Below, piece by piece: positions 23,182 through 37,400 of a stretch of DNA of 64,000 nucleotides. Both the position numbers and the translations under genes were made by a program. The notes beneath the pieces are model-generated. The model did no database searches and had not been told where the DNA came from. It saw only the letters and a list, made by a program, of their open reading frames with translations. The stretch comes from Daucus carota subsp. sativus (lineage: Eukaryota > Streptophyta > Magnoliopsida > Apiales > Apiaceae), in assembly GCF_001625215.2 (NCBI RefSeq), contig NC_030385.2:39457598-39521597 (forward strand), in the 5' to 3' direction. Numbering within the stretch: position 1 is the first letter of the stretch; each line of letters opens with the position of its first letter.

Positions 23182-24751
23182 GGGTGTTGCTAAATGCAAA
23201 TCAGTTTTGCTTAATGCAATTCGCACAAATTACTCTCATAACCTCTTAGTACAGTTAATATGTATTAAATACAGAATGTGAGTGTGATGCATTAAAGGCG
23301 CTTAGATGATTAGGAGGAGCATTGGCATTTAGTGTTTTCCTATGTTTAGGTTATTATTCAGAAGAAATATTTTAATTTATTAATAATTTTATCATATTCT
23401 ACTTATTATATAAATTCACTAAAATTGTCTTTGGTTAAAATTTTAAATTCGATTCTTGAATATATATCAAATTTTAAATTGACATCACACAATTAGTAAT
23501 TATTGAAAAAATATTTTATTTTCGTCAATGTTTTCAGTATAATTAATATATCATCGTGTTTAGTGAAAATGTATTTTTTTTTAAATAAGTGAAATCAATT
23601 TATCTTGAACTCCTTTTATCGTAGTATATATATTGTTCTTATTTTATAAAAAAATAATATTTTAATTGTCTCTCGTATAGATTGTTTATATGTATTTTAA
23701 GTCGAATAAAAAAGACAGCGCCATAAATAATTTTTTCAATTTTATTCCCTTAAATAATAATTTGAAGTAAAAGTTAGTGGAGCAATTAGTCTTTATTTTA
23801 AAATACATGTTGAAAAAAGAAAATGATAACTATAAACACATGAGTTAAACAAAAAAATAGAAAATATTATATACAAATCATGCTTTTGATATCTAGTTAC
23901 TCGATACTGAATAATTATTATTTTATATAAATAAATAAATTTAAGCAAATATTACAAAGTGCTGATGCATGCTTAAATTTTACTACTAAATATGATAGTC
24001 AAAAATTATACTCTCTGGATATATTAGTGTCTTGACTTTTTTACATTCACTTTTAAGAATTTTGACCGCATATTTAAAATTATATATTTTTTTTAAATTT
24101 TTTTATGAATAAAAATATTAAAAATTGAAAATGATAATTTCATGTGTGCAGTCAAAACTCTTAAAAGTGTCAAGCCCCTATTAAATTTAACCCTAAGGAG
24201 TATATACTAATTTTCAGCGTAGCAAGTAAATATAATCACAATATGTCCTCTCAAATATAAATAAACATACAAATAAAATACTTAATAAAACTTATTTCTT
24301 ATAATTTTTATTTGTCATTTTGAGTTTGAGCATGTAATTTCAGATATTCTAAATGCAGGACACAATTAGTTAGTTTGTATTAACTTTTTGTGATTAAAAT
24401 TTAGATTATATATTTTTATTTATAAAAGAAAAATTATAATTATAATTTTGACTATCCTTTCGAAATACTTAAAAATGTGGGTTTAAAATCAAAATTCTTT
24501 TAGAAAATGTTAAAAAAAATTAATCACAGAGTAATATATTCATGTTATTTAATCATGATATGTTGGTTTACATATATAATTAAGAAACGGTTACACATTG
24601 CACGAGTAAATGAGTAAATTCTAACCAGTGTTCATGAGCTGTAAGACTCCAACAAACTAGACATTCAATGTGCACCTAAAACAACAAGAAGGACAGTAGA
24701 GTAATTTCGGTGAATTGCATCAAGCAAAATTGATTTGCATTTAGCAACCAT
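23182..24751. mobile_element. 1.6-kb Mutator-like element with ~50-bp inverted repeats
   Basis: The left arm GTTGCTAAATGCAAATCAGT and its continuation TTTGCTTAATGCAATTC recur inverted at 24700-24750 (GGTTGCTAAATGCAAATC...TTTGCTTGATGCAATTC). The inverted repeats run about 50 bp with few mismatches. The flanks are GTAAAGAAA (23173-23181) and GTAAAGGAA (24752-24760), a 9-bp target duplication with one mismatch, as expected for Mutator-like elements. The interior is very AT-rich and non-coding. Confidence 0.75.
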
Positions 24752-24760
24752 GTAAAGGAA

Positions 24761-26249
24761 ATGATATCAAGGACGGAGTACCATTTTTCAGTACATTAGG
24801 TTTTAGCAATTGAGCAGATAGTCACTACGATTCCGCAGAGTATAATGATGACATAGCGTAATAGTGGTAGTAAAAGAATGCGCTCATAACGATAACTAAA
24901 GAGATAACTCTGGTGAAGAGCAAAGAATGCAGCCGACATAATCAGTTAAATGGATTATGGATCGATCTGAGCTGGAGTGCAGATGACCCAGACATATCTA
25001 TGCCTTAACGTTCGTATTTGAAGTCACCCCTAGTTTGCAGATCGTGTTCAGGGTTCACACGCATATTGTCAAGTGTCTAGGCACAGTACATAAAAGGCCA
25101 AAGTAGAAGTCACCAATGCGTTACTCCTTGTGCATTTTATTACTTGAACAAGGTAAGCTTTATTTTGACTACAGAATGAACAAGGTAAGCTTTGATCCTA
25201 TTGAAAAACAATAAGAACCATCGATGTTGTGCAGAACAACAAAATAAACTCCATCATCTAATTAAAAAAAAAGACAGACTTATGTAGATTTATGTAGATT
25301 TTTCATGGAGCATACGCATGTATTACGATGTGTTTTGCGTGGTACGTGGTGGAACTAATAAGTTATGGTACATTTTCCAGACAGAAAAATGAAGAGGACA
25401 GTTGTTGGTTATCACGCACTTAATTATAGCCAGGTCATGACAAGTTGTTTGGTCTGGAAAATATTTGAGCTATAGTATTAGCTAGCTAGCAGAGCACTAC
25501 TATAGTAGTTGATGCTCAAACTTAATTCACCTTTGAGATTAAGCTCATCCTATTAAGTACCTGTCTGCTAATTATGTATGAATACGAGAGCAATCCTGTG
25601 ACAGACCCAACTTCCAGCTGGCCGTCCGTTAATCAACTGATATAGAGATCAGAGAACCTTAGGTTCTTTAAACGATCATCAGTACAAAGGAAAATGCATT
25701 TTACTCTAAACATTTCAAAACGAATCGACACTATATATAAAATAAACTGTGATCGAATTGACAGAGAAGAGAACCAATCTTTTCGTTGTATGTTACAAAT
25801 ATTTTAAAGCGTTATGTTTACATATATGGATAGCCATGAGGATGTGAGAATACCGATGGACCTTTGCGCTCAAGCTATCAAAGAATCCTCGGTCATGAGA
25901 TGACACGATGAGCCTTGCTTAATTCGCAACAAGTACATTTCGTAGCTGAAAGCATCTCCTTTACGAAAAACCCAGGATGAATGCAGTTGCTATAAAACTT
26001 ATATACACTCTAAGTCGGATTATGCTTTACCACTCCATTTATGGTTTCTCTTTCTCGCTTCGATAGCAAAGTTGTTCAGCCCAGCAGCAAAAATTAGTAA
26101 ATTGAATGAAAAAGTGAGATGATGATCTTCCACCACCTCTTCAGATATGGCCATGTAATACCCCTTTTAAACAAACAAAGAAGCACAGCCAAACTGATGA
26201 AGGAATTGTTATCGAATTACCTACAAGATGGTAGTTGCAACTGCTGGCT
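24761..26249. other. Intergenic, including PUB13 3' flank
   Basis: No coding exon or transposon end recognised. The right-hand few hundred bases should be the 3' untranslated region of the U-box gene. Confidence 0.5.
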
Positions 26250-29200
26250 CTAAGATTGGGTTTGCGCTAGAGCCTGTGTCGGGTCCTCAACATGTGCTGG
26301 GGCTTGTGTTTCTTGATCAGAGAATCTATTAAGACGTTCAAGCAACTGCGCAGCCTTCCGCTTACCCCTATCAGTGCCAGTTTGTGATAATTCGACCAGC
26401 AAGTCCATCAGGCCAAGCTCTTGGGCCTTTACCAAATGTTGCTGGTCACCCGAACAGAGATGCACCAAAACTGCAGCTGCGTTCTCTTTGTTTCTAGGGG
26501 AACCATTCCCAATAACCTCTACCAGGACTGGGACTGCATCTGCAGCTCCAATGGCTACCTTCCCTTCAGAGTGACTGGACAGTATAGCTAAAATGGCTAG
26601 CGCTTCATCCACCATCCGACCTTGGGGCTCTGTGAGCATTGCCATCAATGTAGGTACAACTCTAGCCCTCACTGCTTTCCCCTTGTTGCCTTGGTATATG
26701 CACAAATTAAACAGTGCTGTAGCAGCATCCTTCTTTCCCCTTTGAGTACCTTCAGCTAGTAGTGTTACAAGTGGTGGGATAGCTCCTGATGCACCAATTG
26801 TTACCTTATATACATCCACAACAGAAAGGCTAAACAGAGTAGCCGCTGCATTTTCCCTTGCTTCCATACTCCCTTTCTTAAGCACATTGACTATGCCAGA
26901 TACTGCCCCACAAGATACAATACTTCCTTTATTATCCTCGCATATAGAAAGGTTAAGGAGTGCAGTAACAGCATGCTCTTGGGTGCGGGAATCAGGTATG
27001 GATAAGAGACCAACAAGTAACGGGATGGCACCAGCTTCAGCAATTGCCACACGATTATCTGTGTTTCTTTTGGCAAGAAGGCGAATATCACTGGCAGCTG
27101 AACGTTGATCTTCAGGACTGCCAGTTCTGAGCATATGAAGCAAAGTTTCTATCTTGGAACGTTCAGCAGCTGAGCATGCTGATGTTGTCTTAGTTAGGCG
27201 AGCACTACCAGGTCGTTTTGGGGGTTCCATACCATTTGCCTCGCACCACTGAGCTATTAGGCTGCGCAAGACATAGTTGGGTGTGAGAGAGGAGTTGCTG
27301 AGGGTTTGTTGTGTTTTGGGACAAGTACCATGCCCGGCCTCCAGCCACTTCTCTATGCATGAACGGTCATACGTCTGCAATTAAGGATATAATTCCTTGT
27401 AAGATATAAGAACACAAAAATAAATCAAGTCACTGGCTTACAGTATGGTACTTCATGTTTAAACTACTTGTATCACAATGTGCATTATGATACGTGATAA
27501 AAGCACTAATCAGTCAACGAGAACTTCCAATGGGACTAACTTTTAGAAACGGAGAAACATTCTATTTAACAAAATCACACAGTTTCTAGTTATCAAGGAA
27601 AAAATCTTACTGAACTCAATCAGAAGAGAACGTATCAAAGCAGTCAGATGAATGATCAGTATCTAAGCTAATGGAATCTCATTGTAGAACCTATTTAATT
27701 GAAAGTCTTTATGCATAGCATCCTTGTTGCAGGTGCTACATTCTTGAATTATGATTTTTATAAAAGCCAAAAACTACAGATTTACTAACTGTAAGCGCTA
27801 CTGTGGTAATTAGTATAATAAACTGCACCACTGAACAAAAATCTATGCACCACCTAATGCAGAGAAGAAATATGCCTGTGAAATACCTGCCCTGTTGAGA
27901 CAATAACAGGATCTTTCATCAGCTCCAGGGATATAGGACAACGAAAATCTTCTGGTATGATTGGGCCTTTTTCAGTAGAATTGGATGTTGCTTGTCCACT
28001 GCTAGAAAGATTAGACTTTTCTGTTGTAGAAGAATCTATTTTGGGATTCTCTGTCTGAACAAATTCTTTAATTTTTTTCAGCAGCATAGACATCTTCTCT
28101 ATGCTCTCCCCTGGATCACCATCACTGGTGGTAACCATCTCATGCAAAGCTAATGATTCTTGTGTGAGGTCAGCGATTCCAGTAAGCTGTAATTTATCAA
28201 CTAATCTCTTTAAAATAGCTGGCTCTACAGCAGGATCATTACTCTTATTGTAAAGGCACGATAGATCATCATATAACTCAACATCGGGTGCATCAATTCT
28301 TCCTTTGGCCCTTCTAAACTGAGCAATGACAAGCTCCACCTGAATATAAGGAGATCCATGTGAACACAGACATAGTTTGAATGAAAATATAAGAGCTTAG
28401 TAATAATGCTGCTTTTAGGACGGTGTACTATACTGGCACCGATATAAATAATTGTACTCGTGACTGTGACATCAATCACCTTGAGTGAGCAGTAGGTATT
28501 ACACTCTAATAATTGATAACCCAAAAAAGAAAAGGTAGCTACAATTAGTTGTTTACGAAAAATAAGAAACATAAACACTGAATTAGATATCCCCTCACCT
28601 GTTCTTGAATTTCATCTGATATGTCAAGTTTTTCAAAGGAGATGCCACTCAAAGCACATTCTAATTGAGATGTCACTTCCTGTAATCTGCTCATAATTTG
28701 TTCCCTTTCTAGGACCTGTAGAGAGAATTTAATGGCTCCCATAAGGATTTACAAAGCTTGACTAGAAGTGTTGTATAAAATGCACTAATCAGAGACTCGA
28801 GATGTAAATTATATTCGAAAAATGCAACAGTCGAAGTACGGTTGAGATATTCTAACTGCCAAAGCATGCATGGGTTAAATAAGAAATCGGGGAAAGTTTG
28901 CAACTTGCAGGTGGACTAGTTATCCTTAACTTAAAGAAATTATTAAGTTATTATGTGTTTAGGCAGTTTATTTGATAATGCATAACCGATAAATTTTCCA
29001 AGTTAAGAATGAATCTAAAATATAAGTTATATGTGTGGATGATCATATAATTTTTTATCAACTCTAATCACATAATTTAATCATGTCAATGAACATATTA
29101 TCTAATTTTCTACAATTTAATATTCAACTACAAGTCAGTTTTACTTCTAACTAGGACAAAGAAATTACTTTAAAATAATTTCAAATAATAAGCTACTCAA

Positions 29201-31055
29201 ACTAAAACCAACCAGTTTAGAATTGAAGGACTAAAAGATGATTTATGGAGAGATATCCAAACTAGCATAGTGGAATTTCAACCTATATGGTATACCTACG
29301 ACAAAAGCACAATCTTCAAAGAAAGAAAATTCAAAATGGATGAGCCAAATCAATATGAGCACGCTGGATGACAAAAACAGTTGATTCAAAAACTCTTTCA
29401 CATCTCAACAAACGCCAACCAATGATACATATTGTGTCCGTAGAGCTATCTGTATATCAAATCTCCAGTGAAGTGCACAAATTGTAGAACTTGACAAAGC
29501 ATGACCAATTATTTTCTAAAAATGTTACACTTGCTAATTAGCTAGTCGACCTGGTCACTTTCTCAGTTCAAGAGAGAACATTTGAGTGATGAGTTGACGT
29601 GTATGTGGTTTGTAATGCAAGGATTATATAATATGTGACATAAGATTTAATGTCCAATATGACTAAACAATATCAAGTTTACTAAACGAACAACTGCATA
29701 CAATGCAAATCAACATTAAGTTGTACAAACAGAATAAGAGTAAGCCTCAACAGATGAATTCATGTAAGGCTAATTGCATATGGTCCATCTAAATGCAATT
29801 TGGAATGTTAGTGCCTAAACACAATAGGGACAAAGATATAGGACCAAGTTACCAACTACTGGTTTTAATTTATGTTCAAACAGGGTCACACAACATAATT
29901 TTTTGATCAGTGAAGCAAAGTTGTAAATAAAAGATAATATGGGTGCGCATCATAGAATACAAAATCAAGTTCATAATATCTGTACATGTGTGTTCAATAA
30001 TGCAAATAAAACCAAAAGCATAATTCCTTCCTCTCATTTAAAAATATCAGAAAAAATTGCCACGAACTCATCATGCAATTTTTAAACTTCTTGTACGGGT
30101 GAACTCATCATGGCCAATGTATGTCTGAACTAAACCATGAAATGTTAAGGATAAACATGTCTAATTATTAGTTGAGAACACGGATATGTGCCTCTTACAA
30201 ATGCTATTCAAGTTACAAAAGAAGAGTGGTTTTAAGTGATCCAAACAATTTGAAAAAAATCATGCATACTCGCTACAATAAGATATTAACACCTTCCAAA
30301 TCACAATTACTAATCCAGAACACTGAAAATATATAATCACTCTGATTTTAATATGAACACCTCTTTTCAGATCAGATTACCAATCCAGATAGAGCTTTAA
30401 ATGTTTAATCACTCAAGAAAAGAATAAGTAGCTTTGGAACAACTTCTGGCCCCAAATTTACAATTCCAATCTCGAGATACCTTCTAAATAGGTGATGTGT
30501 CTATCCCAGGACAATTTCTCAGGTCATACATGATTTCGCAGCGGAACAAAGGATTATCAAAGTCCATGCCTAATAAACAGAATTACCAAAATGATCCCCC
30601 AACAAATCACCAAATATATAAGTACACCGTTGGATCACACGGTGTTTGGTTCATTAACCAATGAGTCCTTTCGAATCGTAATTTTTGTCCCATGTGTAAA
30701 TTGCAATTACATACTCTATAATAGTAGCTTAGATGCATAAACTTATACGAACACACATATAGAGGAAAGTATGTGTACGTACCATATAAATCTTGCTGCC
30801 ATGGCTGCCAAAGAGGAGCAATTCGAGGGCTAATTCCATGGCAGATCTGAGAGAAACCAGAGCTTGAAACGAATCACGAGGAACAATTTCTTTACTATCT
30901 CGAATCTCCTCGAACATTGGAGTTAATAGTTTCAATCTCCTTGCTAAATTACAGTATTGTTTTCTAACCGTGCTTCTAAACTCCGTTATGGCTGATATTT
31001 CATTCACCATCTCTATCAGTTCCTTCATTAACGCCCCTCCTTTCTCTTCTTCCAT
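26250..31055 (-). CDS. PUB13: U-box/ARM-repeat E3 ubiquitin ligase, PUB13/SPL11 type
   Basis: Transfers ubiquitin from an E2 to substrates. Arabidopsis PUB13 acts on the flagellin receptor FLS2 and in cell death and flowering; rice SPL11 is the counterpart. Four exons: 31055-30783, 28715-28599, 28339-27887, 27374-26250, all joins in phase 0, 655 residues (about 660 in PUB13 as recalled). The N-terminus MEEEK and the UND region with [16 protein letters not shown] and [16 protein letters not shown] match PUB13 better than PUB14. The U-box spans about residues 259-332: [20 protein letters not shown], then [10 protein letters not shown] and CPKTQQTL; an intron falls inside it after STGQ. From about 370 to 640 come ARM repeats, e.g. 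[17 protein letters not shown] and [20 protein letters not shown]. The tail is Gln/Ala-rich. One ARM loop reads VVDVYK where PUB13 has an IDENK-like sequence. No break was seen. Confidence 0.93.
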
Positions 31056-31218
31056 TGCAGGCTCTTGACTTCAAGGATCTCGGATATATTTGTGTGTATT
31101 AGTTAATAAATTTGATTTGGTCGTGTGGTTTGTGAAATGAGAGGGAGAGATTTTTTAAGGGAGATGGACCGGAGGCCGGTCATCGGAGAGAGTGGTCGTA
31201 GTCGTACCCATGTGGGCG

Positions 31219-31235
31219 AGAAAGAGAGAGAGAGA
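31219..31235. repeat. (GA)n tract in the PUB13 5' leader
   Basis: A short GAGAGA run about 165 bp upstream of the PUB13 ATG; on the transcribed strand it is a CT tract, as often found in plant 5' untranslated regions. Confidence 0.8.
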
Positions 31236-31640
31236 TGGAGATGAGGATGATGTGTGTAATAAGTAGAGAGATAACGGGGAGTTTGTGTGTGTGTAACGAG
31301 TTGTGTAATAAAGTGAGTTGTGTTTAGGCTGTGACGAAGGAGAGTGTGGCTCGGCTACAACTAAGCAAATCAAGGTTGATTTGTTTCATAAATATCGCAC
31401 ACTTTCCTTTTTTAAGTTAGTAGCCTTTAACCCGTGCGCACGTAGTATAGAATTCGTAATTTATTAATTATAATTCAAATTTTAACATCATCTTATTAGT
31501 ATTTTAGTATTAATGAATTAGATTTTAATCAAATTATATTTACCTGTGATTATATTTTTTGGACGACTGCGAATTATACCAATATCGATTTATTATAATA
31601 TAGTATATAAATAATATATAAATTATATCTAAAAGAATAA

Positions 31641-32198
31641 GGGTTAATTATCAAGTTGGTCACTGAAGTGGGCTTAATGTATCAAGTTGGTCACTCACTG
31701 AACTCAAAACGGTATCAACATGGTCACTAAAATCACCATAAATATCTAACAAATACCTTGAAATATGAGTTCAAATAGTAAAAATATTATTTATATAGTT
31801 TTACACATTATTTTTAAATGTTACCACAACCAACTAAAAATTTATGACTTCTAGTATTTAAAATAATATATTTATATTTTATCAAGTTTAATTATTATTT
31901 ATATTTTATTATATAGTTATTTTCTTTGTTTTAATTAAAATTAAATAATAAATAAACTTGATAAAATCTAAATATATTATCATAAATGTTAGAAGTCATA
32001 ATCTTTTACTTGGTTTTGGTAACATTCAAAAATAATGTGTAAAACTTTATAAATAATATTTTTACTGCTTGAACTTATATTTCAAGGTACCTGTTTGATA
32101 TTTATGTCCACTTCAGTGACCATCTTGATACCGTTTTGAATTCAGTGACTAATTTGATTCATTAAACCCACTTCAGTAACCAACTAGATAATTAACCC
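31641..32198. mobile_element. 558-bp Mutator-like MITE with long inverted repeats and perfect 10-bp TSD
   Basis: It begins GGGTTAATTATCAAGTTGGT and ends with the near inverse (ACCAACTAGATAATTAACCC). The two arms are inverted copies of each other over much of their length, including CACTGAAGTGGG and ACCGTTTTGA blocks, so the transcript would fold into a long hairpin. AAAAGAATAA stands on both sides (31631-31640 and 32199-32208), a perfect target duplication of the size made by Mutator transposases. Non-coding. It lies about 600 bp upstream of the PUB13 start. Confidence 0.88.
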
Positions 32199-32208
32199 AA
32201 AAGAATAA

Positions 32209-34020
32209 TGTTGGAGTTTTTTTATCTTGTGTAATTTGAACGGTATAAACATGTGACCGACTTCTAGTTATAAAGGAGATGACCAAACCAAAATTTTGTA
32301 CGACTACAAATTAAACATATGTTGGCTTATTATATTATAGTATAAATTCATGTTTTTTTGCATTTGCAGGAGTACATGATTATTAATTAGGTAATAAAAA
32401 ATTTTCACCGCAACAAAAGTAGTTGTTAGCACGCCAAAAAATCTTTTTCTGATAATTTATTTTGTGGCATGGAAGTTACTTTTTATGGGATTGAAGGATG
32501 TGATTTTATTTAGAAAATAGTACAGTTTTCTGGAAAAAAACTTAAATGTGTCTAATATTTTCATAAAAAAGATATTTACATCTTCTGAAAATAAGTATAA
32601 AGAGAATATGATTGGATAGCCCAGTTTAGTTTGAGATACACGGGTTTGACTTAGCCAAGTACATCATGTTTTAATTAATTTAACTAGCATGAGTTGTTTT
32701 AAATCATTTTTTCAATGTATATTATATTTTTTCATTCATCTTTTTAAAATATTATTATATACAAGAATAATTTTTTGTTAGACTAAATTTAATTTGACAA
32801 GTCAACCAATATTTTTGGCAAGCCACACTATATGTATCTAAATATAGTATAAGTAAATAGATATATAATTTTTATATACTATCCTAAATTCAGACAATAA
32901 ACATCATAATATAAAATTATTCCAATAAATATATGGAATTTAAGTAGATTTAACATCAGAATCCCATATTTAGAAATAATTTTAATATCCATAGCGTTAC
33001 TTATTTATTTTATACTATAATACCAAAGTGCCCATATAAAATAGGATAAGAAGTAACATGTATATAAAAATATCATTAAAAAAATGTATTTTAATATTGT
33101 CATAATACATTTTATTTAACACATCTGGCTTATTTTCTTCTAAATTATACACTCATTTTTCAGAGATAGAATGTATAATTATGCTACTTTTGCTAGCTAT
33201 AACGTAAGAGTTGTCTTATATTTATATATATTTAAAAATATATTTTTATCAAAATATAAATTTAATATTATAAAAATAAATAAATTCAAACGAAGCCAAT
33301 TGGATTTATTTATTTTTACCAATTAGAGCCCAAATAAGGTCCGGCTGAGCGGAAGCCAAATAGCCAAATGTAGATGAATTATTAGCAGCTGAGAGCCGAC
33401 AATTAGCCGCCCACAGGCTGCAACAACTGACCAATCTTCTCGTATTCGTCGGACCCCACCACATTAGATAAATAAACCGCGGCACATGGTCGACGTGGTA
33501 CACACACTGGATGTCCAAAATATACACATTTTTATACTCCTCACGTTGTGCTTAAAATGGAAGCATACCTCTATAAAACTCGAGGGCAATTATTTTAGTT
33601 CAGAAAGTGAAGTCGGCCTCAGTCCTAACTCCTAAGCATTTTACGGATTTTGTTAGATACATCGTCACTCATTCAAGACACGAGATAGATTATAATTTTA
33701 GCAACGATACTAAACTTTTTCGTTATCCAACATTTTTTCAATTTTGAGCATCTTTAACTCTACAAAATAATTACAAATTTGTGTGAACATTAAATTAAAA
33801 TTTATAAATAATGTGTAAAAAATCTCAACGTTTAAGTAATACAAATTCTTGTATATTATTAAAGCCAATTTGTCGATGTTGTCGAACCTTTAGAAATCTG
33901 CATTTTAATATTATACCATCCATTATCATATTAAATAATATATTTTATTAATAATATTTTAAAAAAATATAATATATTATTCAAGACATAACCGATCATC
34001 ATATTGAAACACAATTTGGT
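32209..34020. other. Intergenic between PUB13 and the Copia element
   Basis: AT-rich throughout, apart from a GC-richer island at 33340-33520 with no recognisable product or RNA. No splice-bounded coding exon seen. Confidence 0.5.
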
Positions 34021-34025
34021 GCAAA

Positions 34026-34322
34026 TGAAAGAAGATTGAACACCCCACCACCGATAAATATAAATGTAAACCAGATAAATATATGTATATTGCTTTAGGA
34101 CTCCAAGAAGATTGTATGCTGTATTTTGTTATATTCTTCTGAAGCTTGCACATCAGCTATTTATTGAGGCTATTCACAACCTCCTTTCCGTCCTTTCAGC
34201 AACCGCCTCATCACGTTAGCCACTTATCCACTTATCACATAATGCTATCTATTTGTTTCAACGTAAACCTATTTTATAGGTTAATTCAAAATGCATGGCT
34301 AAGTCAAAGCCACAAACTAACA
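34026..34322 (-). repeat. 3' LTR of the Copia element
   Basis: 297 bp, TG...CA ends, identical by eye to 39610-39906. Open frames inside it recur in the other LTR and are not genes. Confidence 0.96.
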
Positions 34323-34334
34323 TCTCCCACTTGG
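34323..34334 (-). other. Polypurine tract of the Copia element
   Basis: On the minus strand CCAAGTGGGAGA abuts the 3' LTR; this purine run primes plus-strand DNA synthesis. Confidence 0.8.
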
Positions 34335-34402
34335 CTGCTTAGCCAAGATTTTGAAATGTTTACACACATCATACTATACTCCCACTTTTCGTGCGATCTA
34401 TC

Positions 34403-37400
34403 TCAAGTATTTCTTAACCCCATCAAACTAACATGTTTGATGAATGTCTCGGCTGGAATTGCTTTTGTCAAAGAATCCGCAAGCATATCAGTAGTAGGAA
34501 TATAAGTCACTTTGACCTCTTCCTTTTCCACTACTATATCATGAATATAATGATATTGTATTTCTATATGCTGTCCTTTCGAACTGTTTGCACCACTATA
34601 AATCAAATCAATTGCTGATGTATTATCACAATAAATCTCAATGGGCCCGTTCATTAAATTGAGATTTAAATCCAATAAGAAACGTCTTATCCAGACAGCA
34701 TGAGTAGCAGCCATACTACAAGCTATATACTCAGCTTCTTGTGTGTATCTTGCAACACACCCTTGTTTCTTACTGCCCCAACATACAGCAGCTCCACCTA
34801 AAATAAATAGGTGACCAGAAGTCGACTTTCCATCATCTTTATCTCCTCCTAAATCAGCATCGGAGTAACCAATAATATCAAGCGCGTCCGCTCTATAAAC
34901 CAACTTGTGATGCAATGTACCTTTCAAGTACTTCATAATCCTCTTAACAGCTTCCCAATGAGCTTGACTAGGATTACTTTGGTATCTACTAACTAGACTA
35001 ACCGGATATGCCAAATCAGGTCTTGTGCACAACATAGCATACATTAAGCTTCCAACTGCTTCTGCATATGGTTTGTCTAGTAATTCTTGTCCCTCTTCGA
35101 GATCTTTATTCTTTGTTAATCGTTTCCCCATTACTAATGGAGTTGGCGCCGGACTGCAATTCTGCATCCCAAAACGATTAAGCACTTTACGAAGATACCT
35201 TTCTTGATTTAGGCTCAATGTTCTATTTTTTCTATCTCTTATGATTTCAATTCCTAGAACATATGACGCCTCACCCATGTCTTCATCTCAAATTCACTAC
35301 CAAGTTCCAACTTGATTTTATTCAACATCTCTATGTCATTTCCAGCCAATAATATGTCATCCACATACAATGACAATATCGCAAATGAGCTCCCACTTTT
35401 CAAAGTGTAAACACATCTATCTAATTTGTTAGATATGAAACCAAGCTGAATCATAGTATTATTAAATTTGAGATTCCATTCTCTAGACGATTGTCTAAGT
35501 CCATATAATGTCTTTTTCAACTTATAAACTTTGTCTTCACAACCCTCAACCTGAAAACCTTCAGGTTGATCCATGTAAATCTCTTCCCTTAGATCTCCAT
35601 TAAGAAAAGCAGTCTTTACATCCATTTGGAAAAGTTCCAAATCAAGACAAGCAACTATAGCCAATATCATACGTATTGATGCAAACTTAGCCACCGGAGA
35701 ATATGTTTCTTGATAATCAATTCCCGGTTTTTGGGTGAACCCCTTTGCAACCAATCTAGCCTTGTATTTATCAATAGATCCATCAGCCAAATATTTTCTT
35801 TTTAAAATCCATTTACATCCAATAGATTTTCTGCCTTTAGGCAAATCACATAGTTCCCACACATTATTCTTTTCAATTGAATCAAGTTCATCTCTCATGG
35901 CATTCAACCATAATGTGGATTCTGGTGATTTCATTGCTTCAGTAAATGTTTTAGGATCTATCGGGTCACCAATTTCCATGTCTACTGAGAAACAAGACGC
36001 CTCAATATTGTACACATAATAGTCATCCATCCATGCAGGCGGCTCTCTTGTTCTCTTAACACCAATGATACTATTTGGCTCATTTTCACCAATCGTGTTA
36101 TCACGAGGCAACTCTTCTGTATCATGATCATCATCTATTATTGACAAAGGATTTTGTTCTTCTATAATATCCTCTTGTTCTTCAGAATTCTCCAAGAAAG
36201 TAGCATCTCTACTTTCTATCATTCCTTTTTCCTTGTTATAGAATACATAACCTTTAGATGGTTCCGAATAACCAATGAAGTTACACTTCAAAGTTCTGAA
36301 ATCCAACTTGTCTCTATTTTGATAAGGGATCATTACATGTGCAATGCATCCTCATTTTCTCATTTCACTTAGATCTGGTTTTCTTCCAGTCCATATTTCA
36401 TAAGGGGTTGACTCAACAGATTTTGTGGGAATTCTATTTAACGTATAATTTGCAGTAAGCAATGCATCTCCCCAAAATCTTTTTGTTAGTCCCGAATGAG
36501 ACAACAAACATCTCACAACATTTAATAATGTTCTATTTTTTCTTTCTGCCACCCCATTTTGTTGTGGTGTAAATGACATAGTCTTATGTCTTATTATTCC
36601 GTGTTCTTGACAATAGTTGTCAAATTCTGTAGAATTGTATTCTCCCCCTCTATCAGTTCTTAAGACTTTAATGTCTTTTCCAAGTTGTTTTTCAACTTCT
36701 GTCTTATATCTCTTAAAGCATTCAAAAGCTTCAGATTTTCTCGATATAAGATACACATAACAATATTTTGAATAATCATCAATGAATGTTATATAATATT
36801 CTTTATTAGCATGAGTTTTGTAACTCAATGGACCACAAATGTCTGAATGTATCAAACCCAAGAGTTCTGTAGCTCTTTGTCCTTCTTTAAAAGGTTTTCT
36901 TGTTATTTTTCCTTTTATGCAATGTTCACAAGGTGATTTATTCACTTCCATTCTTGGTAACAAATTTTCTTTTATTATTTGTTCCATTTTATTTATTCCT
37001 GGATGTCCCAATCTATAATGCCACATGTCATACATGCATATATTATAAGACAAAGAGTAATCGGAAATAGCATTCTTATTCATTTCATTATCGATTACAA
37101 CTGGAAGCTTGAACAATTCATGATCAGGTTCAAGCCTTCCCATAGCAAACACTTTCTTGTCCCTACCAATAGAAACTCTACCATTATAGAATCGGACCTC
37201 CAAGCCATTCTTTGTCAGTGCATGAACTGAAATCAAGTTTCTTCTCATTCCCGGAGCATACAACACATTCTTGAGTACCATGATACTGTTCCCGACATCC
37301 AATTTATAGGTGCCAATTCCAACCACTTCAAGATAAGTGTTGTTGCCCATGAAAACTCTCTTTTCCCCTTTTTTCAATTCAGTGAATTCAGTGAGCCCAT

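Noticed and set aside
31433..31454. Helitron-like hairpin CCCGTGCGCACG followed by TAGTATAG
   Set aside because: The stem is a plain palindrome without the matching GGGT arm, and there is no CTAG terminus or 5' partner.
34146..34505. 119-codon open frame at the Copia 3' LTR
   Set aside because: Its first half is LTR sequence and recurs identically in the other LTR (39730 onward); it is opposite in strand to the element.
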